Assembly (NCBI RefSeq): GCF_018991925.1
Contig: NW_024722158.1
Span: 8,183,207 to 8,247,206 of the forward strand
Direction: 5' to 3'
DNA length: 64,000 nt
Source: Homarus americanus
Taxonomy: Eukaryota; Arthropoda; Malacostraca; Decapoda; Nephropidae
The notes under the pieces are model-generated. The model ran no database searches. It was not told the DNA's origin and saw nothing but the letters and a program-made list of their open reading frames with translations. The position numbers and the translations under genes are program-made. Below are positions 1-63,634 of this stretch, in pieces (within the stretch, counting starts at the first letter, position 1; every line of letters begins with the position of its first letter).

Positions 1-125
1 TAGGGGTGTAGGAACGTTGGGTGTAGGAGTGTAGGAACGTTGGTTGTAGGAGTGTAGGAACGTTGGTTGTAGGAGTGTAGGAACGTTGGGTGTAGGAGTG
101 TAAGAACGTTGGGTGTAGGAGTGAG
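1..125. repeat. 23-24 bp minisatellite
   Basis: About five copies of a unit built on ggagtgtaggaacgttgg, with small variants (gttggg/gttggt). The array is cut by the window edge. Confidence 0.85.
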
Positions 126-149
126 GGATTATAAACGTTTGTGCGTAGA

Positions 150-198
<49 letters not shown>

Positions 199-429
199 TA
201 CATATAAAAATATAAAATAATGATAATAATGATAATAGTAATAATGCCAACCACACACAGATTATAGATAATGACAGAGAAACAAATAAGATATATTACC
301 TGTACCTGTGTTTGTAATGATAATGTTTACCTGTCTGTCTCCGCCCTGGTGCTGCAATAACAACTGGTGGTATTGAGATGTGGTGCTCGATAACGCTGTG
401 GAAATGTATATAAAATTATGTGTTTTAGG

Positions 430-548
430 TGTACGTTCTGTGGGGTTTAGTGTACGTTCTGTGGGGTTTAGTGTACGTTCTGTGGGGTTTAGTGTACGTT
501 CTGTGGGGTTTAGTGTACGTATATGTGGGGTTTAGTGACGTTCTGTGG
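430..548. repeat. 21-bp minisatellite
   Basis: About five head-to-tail copies of a unit containing gttctgtggggtttagtgta. The last copies are degraded (atatgtggggtttagtgac). Confidence 0.85.
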
Positions 549-612
549 CGTTCACTTGGTGTTCGGATCCGTTCTAGTTACGATGTCACCTTCACATACC
601 ATATTATCCGCA

Positions 613-760
613 ACGTTCACTTACGTTCTGTCACGTTCACCCATCTCACGTTCAGTTGCGTTCACCTGTCTCACGTTCATCTGCGTTCACCCATCTCACG
701 TTCATCTGCGTTCACCCATCTCACGCTCATGTGCGTTCACCCGTCTCACGTTCAGCGGCG
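613..760. repeat. 25-bp minisatellite
   Basis: About six copies of a unit around cgttcacccatctcacgttc. Different unit from the adjacent 21-bp array. Confidence 0.85.
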
Positions 761-1520
761 TACGTGATCGCCTGAAGACGTTTACTGCCATTAACGAGGG
801 TCTGGTGATTGGGTTCGTTACGCTCTCGTTATTGGAGGAAGTGATTCACGATGAGTCAGGTCACAAAAAATATAAATAAATACATTGACATTCCCACCGA
901 GCTTGTTATTTTGGAGGTATGCTGGTGAGTCCCTCCTTCCCTCCCTCCTTCCCTCCCAACTCTCCCTTCTTCCCTCCCTCCCTCCCTCCACCCCTCCTTC
1001 AATCCCTCCATCCCTCCATCCATCTCTTCCTTCTTCCCTCTCTCCCTCCCTCCCTCCCTCCTTTCATCTCTCCCCAGCTACACCAACCTCCCACTCCACC
1101 CCCCCTCCTGACCACTCCCTCAGGTGTATCCCACGATCACCTTCACACCCCCTCTCCCCTCTCATTTTCCTCTCCCCACCCCTCTCTCCTATCCTCTTCT
1201 CCCTCTCCTTCAGGTGAATCCCACGATCTCCTCCCCCTCCTCCTCCTCGTCTGGCCTTGAGCTAGATTAGCCTTGAGGGAGAGGTACTGAGGGGAGATAT
1301 TGGAGAAAGATATTGGAGTAATAGATGCTGGAGGAGGAGGTACTGGAGGAGGTGGTACTGGAGGAGGAGGTACTGGAGGAGGAGGTACTGGAGGAGGAGG
1401 TACTTGGCAAGCAAACACCCCAGTCTTTAGGAGCTCAAATCATTAGGTTAGCACTGGGACCTATCAGAACTAAGGGCCGGGATGTACTGGGCCTGCAAGA
1501 GCATCAACTAATATTCTACC

Positions 1521-1560
1521 GGTATCTCCCTACCCCGGTAAACTGGGGTAGAGAGATACC
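1521..1560. repeat. 16-bp-arm inverted repeat just before an exon
   Basis: Arms ggtatctccctacccc (1521-1536) and ggggtagagagatacc (1545-1560) pair with a single mismatch around an 8-nt loop. It lies 72 nt before the acceptor of the first RapGAP exon in the window, within the pre-mRNA. Confidence 0.8.
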
Positions 1561-1632
1561 AACAACAATACCCAAAAAGAACGACCAATTCATCCACTTC
1601 TAACTTTCCCCCGTATCTTCTTGTTTCCCCAG

Positions 1633-53305
<51,673 letters not shown>

Positions 53306-56300
53306 AGGAACCAAAGGTCATCATGTTGTCTGCTTTCATGTCACACAGTTGGTAGAGTGACGTGAACATCTTACTGTCACTGACCTTTAAGCCAGAGTGA
53401 ATTTTGGCATCCAGGTTAATGAGAACGATTGCTGCTGGTCTACGGTGCATAACTACCCTCGGGTAATGATGTGTTTTGGGAGTCACAGAAGAGAAGAAGA
53501 GAGAACAATAGCCCATACCTCGGATCTGTTAATCGATCAAAATTCATCTGGAGGATTCACACTTTTAGTTTCAGTTTTTGCTGAGGTGCTTCCCTGTATG
53601 TCCACACAGTTTTGCAGGTCATAAGAAGTTAGTTACAAAGTATTTGAGTGAGTCTGGACAGTGTGTGTGTGAGGTTTGTACAACCACTCAAGTCACTTTA
53701 GGAGTGAAGTGGAATGATACCAAAGTTTTGTATTTTGTGGTACAACTTCAGATAGTGTGGGAGTTACCAAAGGAAGAATGTAGGACCTGCTGGATTTAGG
53801 CATATAGCTGGGAATGTGCATTGTGGTCAACAAAAGACAAATATTTATGCATTTATTATAGTTTAAATCAACTTTTAGGTGAATTATTGAAATGTATTTC
53901 ACCTTTCATGTGCTTGTTTAGATGGACACACTACACACCTCAGCTTTTTATACCAAATACATAATTTTAAGTTTTCTGGGGCGAGCAGTTTGCATCCCCT
54001 TCAATTTTAGTCATTCCCAAATTTTATATTGATCATATTTTTTCCTGACTCATACTACATGATTGTCCATGAATTTATAATGTATATGGCAAGGAGGACT
54101 TGATTCAGAATAGATTTGTTCAGATCCTTTCTTTTTGGTATTGAACTCCCCTTGCCAAGATTTAACTGCACAGTGATGGCGTGTTGCCCCGTGTAGGGCG
54201 TGGACGACGTTGGCATGGCAACCCAGGATAACCTCCACCCCTCGCCCTTTATTACAGGATTCTTATCATAGGATCCATAGCTCAATATTGATAACTTATG
54301 CCCCTTTATATAGTAGTGAATGGTCAACTCTGAAGTAGCAGACTGACTCTTAAATTGTAGATCATTTAGTAGTACATGTCAACACACTTTATCATGTTCA
54401 TCATTGTACACTAAAAAAAATCTCTAATAGATATATTTTCAAAATTATTAATTTTTTCAACATAAGAAATAAGAATATTTGACTTCAATAAGTGAAGCTG
54501 ATTGGATATCCAGTCATCCATTACATAGGGTTAGAGAGAAGTTAGATGTGTTTTAATCTCAAATTTTCAAGAAGACAATATACCTAAACTAATCAAAGTA
54601 GTATTGTACATTATGATTCAAGGAGTAATTCCCACCCACTGTATCCCATTTGAATTTAGTTTAAGCCCTACTTTTTGTAGTTCGATTGTGACTATTTCAC
54701 GCTTATAAAAAAGTTGCATTTATTGTGATGGGCAGGTAGTTATGTTGTAATTGCACATACCATACCATCTTCCCAGCATGTGTGTTCGTTATGTAACCGG
54801 TGAGATAGGGGAGTTGTGGCTGTCAGTAGTGAAACCTTTATTCGCAGGGTTATCATGGCATTATCATGCAAATGGCGTCCACGGCACCTTGACCATCATA
54901 TCATTGATTATACTATTTGTACTCGTCATGTGTCAACCCTGTAGGCTCTGTTATTCCAAGTTTGAATTATGTGTTATTAGTTTTCAAACATATGTATGAA
55001 TTATGGTGTTTCTCTGTAGGAGCCACTAAGGACTTGACATGTGATAAACTGTGGGGAGTTGTGCTGTGACACTGCTGGCTCACGTTACTCTCTGGAGCTT
55101 TACATAACTTCTGTCACAGTCATGTGATGAATCAGCTGTTGGGAAAACATCAGCTGTTAATAATAGTATTATAAAGTGCTATAAACTTTCTTGTATATTT
55201 ATCTATCTGTCAGAATCATTTACCTCTCACCAAATCAGCAGGATGGCATAGAAAAAGTCTCCTTGCATCCTTATCTTAGCCTAATATCACATGCTCTTCT
55301 ATACCTATGTCCCTGTTGCCTACACACCCTCTCACATCATCCATCCATTGCTCTTGTTCCACTTTCCCAGCTCCTTTTCACCTCCCATTTTTTCTCTCTT
55401 CAAGTTGTAAACGTTTTAAGTTTTAGAGATTTTACAAATTTATATTTAAGTCCCCTTTCTTGATGGAAGGCTGAATGGTGCATTGACATGTGACCAGCAG
55501 TTATATAACGGTAGTGAGCAGTGTTATGGCCAGCTCCTCCACCTGTTGCGTTCCAATATAGGTGTGTTACTGTGTGTGATAATACGTGGCGTCCAATCTG
55601 CCCGTTGACATCCCTGATTACATGTCATTATATTCTCTGTCAGCTGTAACAGTGTGTAGCTGTACTACTGCACACCTTTGATGTTTATGGCCACATTCAC
55701 AACACAGAGCCAAAAAAAATTACCAGCACACCAAACTACCAAGGAGGAAAAAAGTACATAAATATCCTCTCCTTGGAAGGGAGAGGAGTTTGTGTGTATG
55801 AGAGTCAAGTTAAGACTGAAGCTGGCTAGAAGATAATGGCGACTTTCCAGAGAGCTGAAGAAAAATGAGCTCTGATGGGTGAAGGGGTTATGCTTATTCC
55901 ACACCAAGGTTGGGGGATAGCATTGTTCTGATGCTCTTTCCTTAGGAATTCACTCCAGGTGGGTTATGGTGTGCGCATGTTAATCATGAGGCAATGTTTG
56001 TTGTGAAGGTAGCTTTTAGTGTAGGTAAATTTCAGAGGCATAGCCAAGCTAAACAATAAGTCAGGATCCGTCAAAATGCTGACTGCATTATCACCCCCTC
56101 CAACTGTCAGGTTATATACACTATATATACACAACTGAACCGCCTATAATTGGAGAAGATATGTACAAAAGAATTTTATTTTGCTATTGTAGGTAGTCTT
56201 TCACTGACACACCCAGAAGGCAAAGTGTAAATACTTGTATTAGGAAGATATAATAGATCACATTATATTACAGACATCAAATGTCAGGTTAATAATTTTT

Positions 56301-56540
56301 GCAATACAGTACTGTACTCATGATCCCTGAAGCAAGTCTGTTGTGTTTATTACGTCGAGCTTGAAGCCTCGTCCAACCAATATACTGTAGATACAGTAAA
56401 AAATGGCACAAAATTCTCTAATTTGAAGGAAAAAAGTAATTGAAGAGAATGTATCCTAAATTTGTTTATTCTTTGTACTGTACAGTATAAATTTAATTTA
56501 ATTTATAATTTAGCCACTTTTCAGTTTACTGGCCATTCTG
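53306..56540 (+). other. 3' UTR and downstream flank of RapGAP
   Basis: Follows the TGA stop. AT-rich with no recognised coding sequence. I noticed no canonical AATAAA in the first 1.5 kb, so the poly-A site is not placed. 54170-54250 is a short GC-richer patch. Length of the 3' UTR is unknown. Confidence 0.6.
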
Positions 56541-56589
56541 GTGGTTGGTCTGTTTATTGTTAATTTGTTACAACCTTCATTGTTCAGTG

Positions 56590-56730
56590 TTAGTACTGTA
56601 TAAAAGGAAACCAGAGAACCTGGAGAAAACCTGCTTGGTAGGGTCACACTGGATAATGGACGGGGAATTGAACCCAGGACACAGTGAAGAGAGGTATGTG
56701 CACTACTGCTATTGCCACCATGAAACTACA
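56590..56730 (-). mobile_element. tRNA-derived SINE with conserved central domain
   Basis: Minus strand: tggtggcaatagcagtagtg, then a B box in tcctgggttcaattccccg, then ggttttctccaggttctctg gtttcctttt. The latter resembles the gggttttctccgggttctccggtttcc-type conserved central domain found in some ancient animal SINE superfamilies. I do not assign the family name. The 3' end is not defined. Confidence 0.65.
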
Positions 56731-57722
56731 TCTTAAAATCTAGAGTTTGATATTTAATTCTCCCAAATCCACCATCAATTAATATATTACAATATCCTAA
56801 TTGATACCATATACTGTACCCTAATTTTGTAGTAACAGGTTGTCACAACACCAAACTTTTGAGGTCCACATTGTTGTGGTGTTCATTTACAAATCAAGTA
56901 TTGTACTGTACAGTATAGGGTGTGAGTTTTGGAAAGTACAGGTATTTCTCTTATTAGTCACAGTTCCATCAGTCATTTATAATTTTATTGTATAAACAAA
57001 GACCACTAAAATGAATTGCATTTCTGGAAAACTGGAATTCAGTACAGTAATGCTTTTAAATTTTTCAGTGGTTTGTTTTTTAACATGACTTTTTTTAAAC
57101 AAAAGAGTGTGTGAGTAAACTGTAAGAAAGTTAAGCAAAATAAAAATACTTCTATGAAGCTCATACTTATGACTCTTGACAATAACATTTAACAGACTTG
57201 GCTGTATTGCAAAAGTGATTTAAGTATTGCCTTTTGGGTTCTGGAACCCAGATAACACTGGCTATAGCTCACCCAGAGTGTGTATATTATGTATCTACTG
57301 TTTGACGTAAATTATACTATATTGTGTGTATAGTGAGTCATATTAAAGTCTCCACAGATTATTTGTAGTTTGTCTCTTCTCCCCCACAAAAAAAAATCCA
57401 TTCCTTTCAATACTGTTTTTGCATGATTTATGTAGTTAAATAACAAAGTTATCTAGATTATATTACATAATACTGTATTTGTCAGGTAGTAGATAGTAGG
57501 CAGCTATCAAACAGGGAGGTACTACCACCTGGGAAGATATTGGAAACATAATGTGTTGTCTAATGGTAGACCCTGCTGCCATATGGCATCACAAAAATTG
57601 TGACCAAGTCCCAGGTTGCTGATCTGACTTTCTGCCTCATTTACACACAATTGCAGGGTCTCAATTGTTTCTCTTACTTTGACAGCACAACATACACTGT
57701 ATCATTTCTCACTCTTAACTCT

Positions 57723-57785
57723 CCCCAGGCCCCAATGTGGGTTGGTGACCTGTGCCCGGGTGGGCTAATCTCCATTAAAACAAAA
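57723..57785 (+). mobile_element. 3' tail of a dispersed retroelement, copy 2
   Basis: Matches the 37301 copy over about 60 bp (ccccaggccccaatgtgggt ... gggtgggctaatctccatt) and ends taaaacaaaataa. See copy 1. Confidence 0.6.
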
Positions 57786-58390
57786 TAATTTTATGGCATA
57801 AAATGGTAGAAAATGGAACTTGCAAAGTTCACTTTGATAAGGTAACACAGCCAAGGATGGGTGTGGGACTGGGACTAAATCCACCCCAACCCCATATTCT
57901 TTGGATATGTTAAAGAATAGGCACACCAGCTTAACCCATCTAAAATTTAAGCATCTGATGCTATTTAAGGTGCCCAATTTTCATGTGATCCTGAAAGGAC
58001 ACATGGAACTTAAAAAAAAAAATCACATAGTCTTATGGAAACAATTTGTTCTTATATTTAAGTACATTTCGTCCAGCTCACTTGCTCAATGCTCATGGCA
58101 GCTTAGACTACCGTATTCATTTCTCATTTAAGAAGTCCACATTAAGCCAAATAATAAATGGCTAGGAATCCTTACAGAACAAAAGTAATGCATGCAATGG
58201 TCTACTGCAGGTGAAATTTGGCAGATTTTTGAGAGTACAGTGGTATCATTTTCTGACATTATTAATTAAATTCCCCAAATTATTTAAATGTCCTTCCTTG
58301 CTAAGTGACTGCTAGATGCAAAGTCAAAACATGTCATAAATGTTACTACCAATAATGGAGATAACAAAATCTTAATTATTTTTGTAATAA

Positions 58391-58529
58391 CAAACGGATT
58401 GTGCGCTTGGTAGTGGTGCCGTGTACTTTGCCTGTTGTTGGGCTATGCCACTACTATCCATCCCGTGATCTGCCAGAAATTGCTTTGCAATCTACTCGTA
58501 GATCGCGATCGACATTTTGGCCACCCCTG
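58391..58529. mobile_element. hAT transposon terminal fragment
   Basis: Ends tagatcgcgatcgacattttggccacccctg-like (final ccacccctg at 58521-58529), matching the common hAT terminus whose complement begins CAGGGGTGGCCAA. The partner end was not found upstream. The element abuts the retrotransposon fragment that starts next. Confidence 0.55.
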
Positions 58530-58544
58530 ATCATAATTGCAAGT

Positions 58545-59975
58545 AGTGTGTGTGTAGAGATTAATGGAACAGAATCGTCATGTGTACCCATGACAAGTGG
58601 GGGTACCACAGGGCAGTGTACAATACTGGGCTTGTTGTTTGTTTGTTTCATAAATGACATGCCGGAAGTTATACACTCCTCCATACAAATGTTTGCGGAT
58701 GGTGCCAAGTTATTCAGCACATTCAGTGAAATAAAGAACCAAACACACTGTGAATAGCTACAGAAATATCTCTGTAAGCTTCAAGAATGGTCAATGAAAT
58801 GGCTGCAGAGATTCAATGTCACGAAGTGTAAGAGCTGCACCTGGGTTGTACCAACAGTAAGGAGGCGTATCACATGCCCCAACTGGACGAAGAAACTACT
58901 AAAATAGAGGACAAATGGGAAAAAGACCTGGGTGTGTATGTTGACAATGAACTTAAGTTCTTGGGCTATTGTGAGAAGAAGGTGAATCAAGCAACTATAC
59001 CCTTTCCAAACTAAACCTGGCCTGTGAGCCACGCACCTCGTCTGTAGCTACAAATAGCTGATTGGTTCCCCTGAGCGTTTTACCTCCTCCCGGACTGTAT
59101 GCATATAAGCATGTATTTATATCGACCTTTTATGATAAATATTAACAATTTTCTAACATCCTCTCTGAAGTGTTAATGCCTTGAAATCTTTGCATTTTGT
59201 TAGTCCAGATGTTTAACATTATTTTAGATAATAACAGGTCTGCTTACCAACTGGTAAACACATTTGTGTTTGAATTTTCTATAAACTAATCAGCTATTAG
59301 TATAGAAGAGGGGCGTGGCTTACAGACCAGGTTAGCGGGGAAAGGGTATAAACTATTAGGTCTTAGAAGGATGTTCAGATATCTAGAAGGGCCGTTCCTC
59401 GTAACTATCTTCAAGAGTAAGGTGCTTCCCTGTCTGGAGTACTGTCACTCTGTCTGGTCCTCGAGATATGCAAAAGACTGTCAGTTGATTGAAAACGTCC
59501 AAAGGAGCGCCACCAGACTGGTGCTTGCACTAAGGCACCTCAGTTATCCGGAGAGATTTGAGAAACTGCAACTGCCTAGCTTATACTACCAAGGGGTGAC
59601 CTAATTTTGAAGTGTGTAAACATCTCAGAGGACACTACTCAGTCGAGTGTCCATACTTGGAGCTGGCAGTCGCCTGCCCCACAAGGGGTCACGGGTTGAA
59701 AAAGCTTTAAGTCCAGAAAATTGTGAGGGTAAACTTTTTCGGGGTGAGAATTGTGTCCTCTTGGAACAATCTGCCAGAGAATGTTGTGATGGCACCGAGT
59801 CTGAGCTCTTTCAATACCATGCTTGACCAACACTGGAGCAGGTTCAGATACATTCAGGAACCAGTGCATGCCCAGTACTTGCCAACAGTGTGTAACAGAG
59901 ACGTGACTGACCGCTCAAGCGGCTAACGAGTCGATCAGTGGTGAAGAGGATAAAAATAAGTAAAAGTAACAAATG
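58545..59975 (+). pseudogene. 5'-truncated non-LTR retrotransposon reverse transcriptase
   Basis: Begins inside the RT: INGTESSCVPMTSGG, then ILGLLFVCFINDMPEVIHS, then MFADGAKLF. Further on: LQEWSMKWLQRFNVTKCK, LGVYVDNELKF, FRYLEG, KVLPCLEYCHSVWSSRYAKD, LPSLYYQG and a C-terminal VVSSWNNLPENVV-type block ending near 59926. These are the order and words of Jockey/CR1-type RTs. The catalytic FADD is FADG (GAT then GGT at 58698-58703). Stops (58755-58757 TAG and others) and frameshifts are frequent. A MITE interrupts it at 59000-59346. The tail near 59950-59975 is taaaaataagtaaaagtaa. Confidence 0.85.
59000..59346. mobile_element. 347-bp MITE nested in the RT pseudogene
   Basis: Imperfect terminal inverted repeats: ccctttccaaactaaacctgg at the left against the complement of the right end, ccctttccccgctaacctgg. 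The similarity extends over about 65 bp, including ctgtgagccacgc/ctgtaagccacgc and atagctgatt. Flanked by TATA direct repeats (58996-58999, 59347-59350). No coding. The RT reading resumes on the other side, which confirms an insertion. The 5'-CCCTTT end recalls piggyBac-like ends, but those use TTAA, so the superfamily is open. Confidence 0.9.
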
Positions 59976-60929
59976 TCTGGCTGGGTTCCTTAATGCATTT
60001 CTAAATCTATTATACAATTCATTGGCCTTTTTAACAGTGGAACGGCATTTATCCTTGAAAGAAACTACAGATTCTCAGAAGCTTTATTTGACATCATGAC
60101 AAGTATCGGTAGCAGAAAAAGAAATGCTTCAATTTCACGCACATACAGTAATCTACAAAAAAAATTCACCCTTTAAGTAAACCAAGCTTTAAGTAAGCCA
60201 AGCAGTATAATATAAGTACCACCAACATATAATCTATGCTAACGTACAGTGTTAATGAAAATAGTTAAAATACTCCAATGTTTGCATTTGTGCAATAGTT
60301 ACAGTATATAATTTGCTTTAGTTCCCCCAAGAACGATGTTACATTCTCTTGTTTAAATCGTGAATTCCTTGTTTTTCAATTAATGGGTACCAAAAAATAA
60401 TGTTATTTCATAGACTATTACATGCTAATATCAATTTATTTACACGGTAATAGATGATTATTCAAAAGGCGATTTATATTTTCAACGTAAAATATATGAT
60501 ATACGGAGGTGAGCGCCATCTATGAGTTAACAGCTCTACTAAACCATCATCACTGGGTACAGGGGAGAGTTTCTTGTCTGACTACCATTCTGGCATTAAG
60601 ACGTCAACAACAGCAGAGAAGCAGACGGATCCATGATGGCTGTTGGAGAATCTGTGCGAAAACCGGACCCTTAAATACCCGCCTGATACGTCGGTGAGAC
60701 ATTTATTAATAATAGTATTCACATATATAACAATAGATTAGTACTTGTTAAATTATTACCTAACCATATTTCTGTTGTGAATGGAAACTACTAACTAAAA
60801 TTGGTAAATTTAGGATAGTAGCCAGGTTTCAGTAGGGTCAAGAACCATAGGAAACATTTTGGTATTATTTTAGTTTCGTACAACCATGGAATATGGTATT
60901 TTGCTAATTATTTATGATTAACCTTGCCT
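59976..60929. other. Unassigned AT-rich interval between retroelements
   Basis: No coding, tRNA or transposon feature recognised. 60510-60700 is a short GC-richer patch with weak coding look on the + strand and no recognised family. Confidence 0.5.
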
Positions 60930-61916
60930 GCCCACATATTTTGGCTATATCCATGAAGATTTCCCTATCTTCTTCTCTTCTACCATTCTTTACCCAATCT
61001 TTATGTGCTGCCTTTAACATTTGTGTCCATCCCTTCAACATTTTGTCATTGGTATAGCAGTGTTTCCTAGCCCCATGTCTCTTATCATTTATCTTTTTCT
61101 GTGTTGACTTAGTTAAATATCTTTATCTCCCCAACTAAGTCATTATAAAAGCTATCCATACAGACTGGTGTATACTTTCTGTACCATTTCTCTATATTTT
61201 GGGTAAACACTTCTGTTTCATCCTTGTTTAGTTTCAATCTCTTCCTCCTTTATCTCACTTGTCTCTTCCCTAATGGTAATTGAACATACACAACAAAATG
61301 GTCACTGACTAGCTCCCTTTTTATCTCACATTCTCCCTGGACTCCCTGACTGCTTATCATGCAAGCATAGTCTAACCTTCCTCCTTTAATATGAGTCACT
61401 TCCTTATTTCCTAACAAGTAAGCATCTGGGTGATCTTGTAAAAATTGCCAAAATTATATACCATTACTATTAATTCTCCCCATTGTTTCGAGTCTTGGAT
61501 GTCGAGCATTAAAATCGCCTACCGCCAAAGTCGAGTCCAAAAACATGCAATCTGGTAAGAAGTCGAGGTCAAAACAGCCTCCAGAAATATACAAATTTGC
61601 TATGTTCAATCTCCTTCCTTCAAATATAACTTTATACAGACACTTTCTATTCCTTGTATACTCTACTCGGGCTTCCAACTAGTTCTGCTGGTATGGAATT
61701 CTTAATGTATGTTGAGACCCCTCTTATACCTTCACCCGAATAGAGATGAAATCCCTTATATCCAGACAGTTTAAGCAGGTTGCCTTTCCTGTCCCCAGTC
61801 TCTTGAAGGGTAATTATGTCAATATTATTTTTAAGGGTAAAGTAATGTACATCTGTCACTCTATTTTGTAGACCATTAACATTCCAGGACATTATCTTAA
61901 GGCTAGCTAGATCCAT
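60930..61916 (-). pseudogene. Non-LTR retrotransposon ORF2, AP-endonuclease part only
   Basis: ATG at 61914-61916 (minus strand) overlaps the end of ORF1 by 14 nt. The endonuclease motifs appear in order: IMSWNVNGLQ, IDIITLQETG, NLYISGG, AVGDFNARH (about 61508-61519), RLDYAC and SDHFVV (about 61290-61306). A frameshift lies near 61660 and stops occur near 61448 and 61250. The following linker decays (REDREIFMDIAKI) and homology is lost near 60930, before any RT. A 3'-truncated element is unusual for LINEs. Confidence 0.85.
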
Positions 61917-63634
61917 GATTAATATTTACACATTTTATATCCTTTCCAATCAGATTCTTTAAGAAGGCCCAATCCTCCTGCACAGATTCCCATTTCCTCA
62001 AAAGCTTTTCTTTATCAGCATCTTTACACTTTACCAACACCTTTTTAAAACTTTCAGTTGTTGCTCCCTGCACTACACAATCCTTTATTTTCCTCTCCTT
62101 CCCTTTAATACTTATTTTAAGCACTGAATTTTTCAAAGGCTTGAGCTCTTCACTTTCCTCTTTCCCTTCTAATTCTACATTATTCACAGCTTTGTTTTCC
62201 CTTTCTTTATTTATCACTGTATCAAGTCTTTTCTCTATCACTTCTATTTTCTGACCTAACTTTTGCAAAAGCTGAAACATCTTAAGCACCTCTTCTCCCA
62301 GAATTTCTTGCACAGTTTTATCACTAACATGGAGGGCTGCACCACTACTCTCACTTGCTACTTGTTTATTACTCTGTTTGTTCCTGGCATCAACAATGCT
62401 TCCGGCCGCAAGCGCAGTCCTTATCCTTCTTGAATCTTCATGCCAGGCATTCTCAGGAATCACTGTCTCCACTGTCTGTGTGTTCTCCTGCTGTCTTGTC
62501 ACTGTCAAACCTCAGTGTACTTCTTCAGTGTTCTCTGAATAATTCCTTTGTTGGTCACTTCTCATACGTGGCCTCATCTCGCATGCAATTGAACTAGCAT
62601 TGTGAGTTTTACCACAATTACAACAACAAGGCTTCACTTTCTCTCCTGCTTTGATCTTGTCCTTACAGTTGCTAGATTCGTGCCTCTTCCCACAGAATCT
62701 ATAACATGGGTCCAGTTGACAGCTCCAGGCCTTATGTCCCCATCTGCAACACTTGAGACACATTATTGGTCCCTCCACATATAGTGCCACCTTCCTATAC
62801 CCTGCTCCTGTGATGAACACTTTCCCTTATTAAATGCCTCTTGACCCAAACAAATCTTTCGTCATCCAATAAGTATTCTGGATCTAGTATTACAGGGTAC
62901 CTGAAGATTATAACCTTTGTAAGTAGTATGTCGCTCTCTGGCAAAACCATCAGTAATCCCTTGTACCCAACAGTTGTCAACATTTCCACAGCCTCCATGG
63001 TCCCCACTGTAAGATAAGGCTTGTGTGTGCCTTCTTTCAAAAGAGGCTCAAAGCTGCGATGCTCCCGTCCTAGTTGTACTGCCCATTTTAATTTTTCAAG
63101 GAAGGTCATGGGGCATGACTGGAAAAATTATTCTCTTCCTGACACGACCAACTTCACCTTGTGTGTGTTCTTGTCTGCTTCCTTCAAATTCCATACTTTG
63201 TTCTGTTCTTGATCCACTCTCCACTATCTCCTTTCTGTTATTTCCATTATTATTACCACCCACACACGTTTTTTGTACTAGATTTTTTGTCTCTTCTCCT
63301 CTCTCACTTCTTTGCTTTCTCTGTCCTCATGCCAGCTTGTCTCCCTCATCCTTTTAGAAATTTCTTTCTTCTTCACTACCTCTTGTTGTAGCTGTATTTT
63401 CTCACTTTCGAACTTCCCTTGTGCTTCATCACCCGTATTAGACTCATCACTACTCAACTCAAGGTCTTCAAGAACTTCGTCCAATACTATCTTTTCTTTA
63501 CTCATCCATGTAGAGTTCTTAAGCGATAATTCAGTTTCCATGGGGCAATGTTGACATCCCACAACACCCAGCCAGGAGTGATGGGACCCCGAGCAGTTAT
63601 TTTCGTAAGGTAAACAGTAAGTTCCCAACACCAA
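61903..63634 (-). pseudogene. Non-LTR retrotransposon ORF1 (gag-like, CCHC knuckles)
   Basis: Minus strand. N-part is acidic and Lys/Glu-rich (from about 63545, METELSLKNSTWMSKEK). An RRM-like middle (63109-62795; PYLTVGTMEAVEML, YPVILDPEYLLDDERFVWVK) follows. Then three Cys/His knuckles at 62581-62760: C-x2-C-x4-H-x4-C, a variant C-x3-C-x3-H-x4-C and C-x2-C-x3-H-x6-C. The C-terminal part (62508-61903) is coiled-coil-like. Frameshifts lie near 63280, 63110 and 62800, and one TGA at 62509-62511 splits the last two parts. Knuckle layout is that of arthropod Jockey/I-type gag-like ORF1. Confidence 0.8.

Larger units (their letters stand above)
1..1632. other. Intron or upstream gene DNA with short tandem repeats
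   Basis: No coding exon seen before 1633. The stretch holds a 23-24 bp minisatellite (1-125), an (AAT)n tract (147-195), a 21-bp array (430-548), a 25-bp array (613-760), a CT-rich tract (930-1075) and a 15-bp tactggaggaggagg array (1329-1406). Because exon 1633 opens at a splice acceptor, this is inferred to be intron. Confidence 0.7.

Noticed and set aside
54050..54327. Minus-strand open frame downstream of the gene
   Set aside because: No recognisable motif, and no promoter or second exon; most likely chance.
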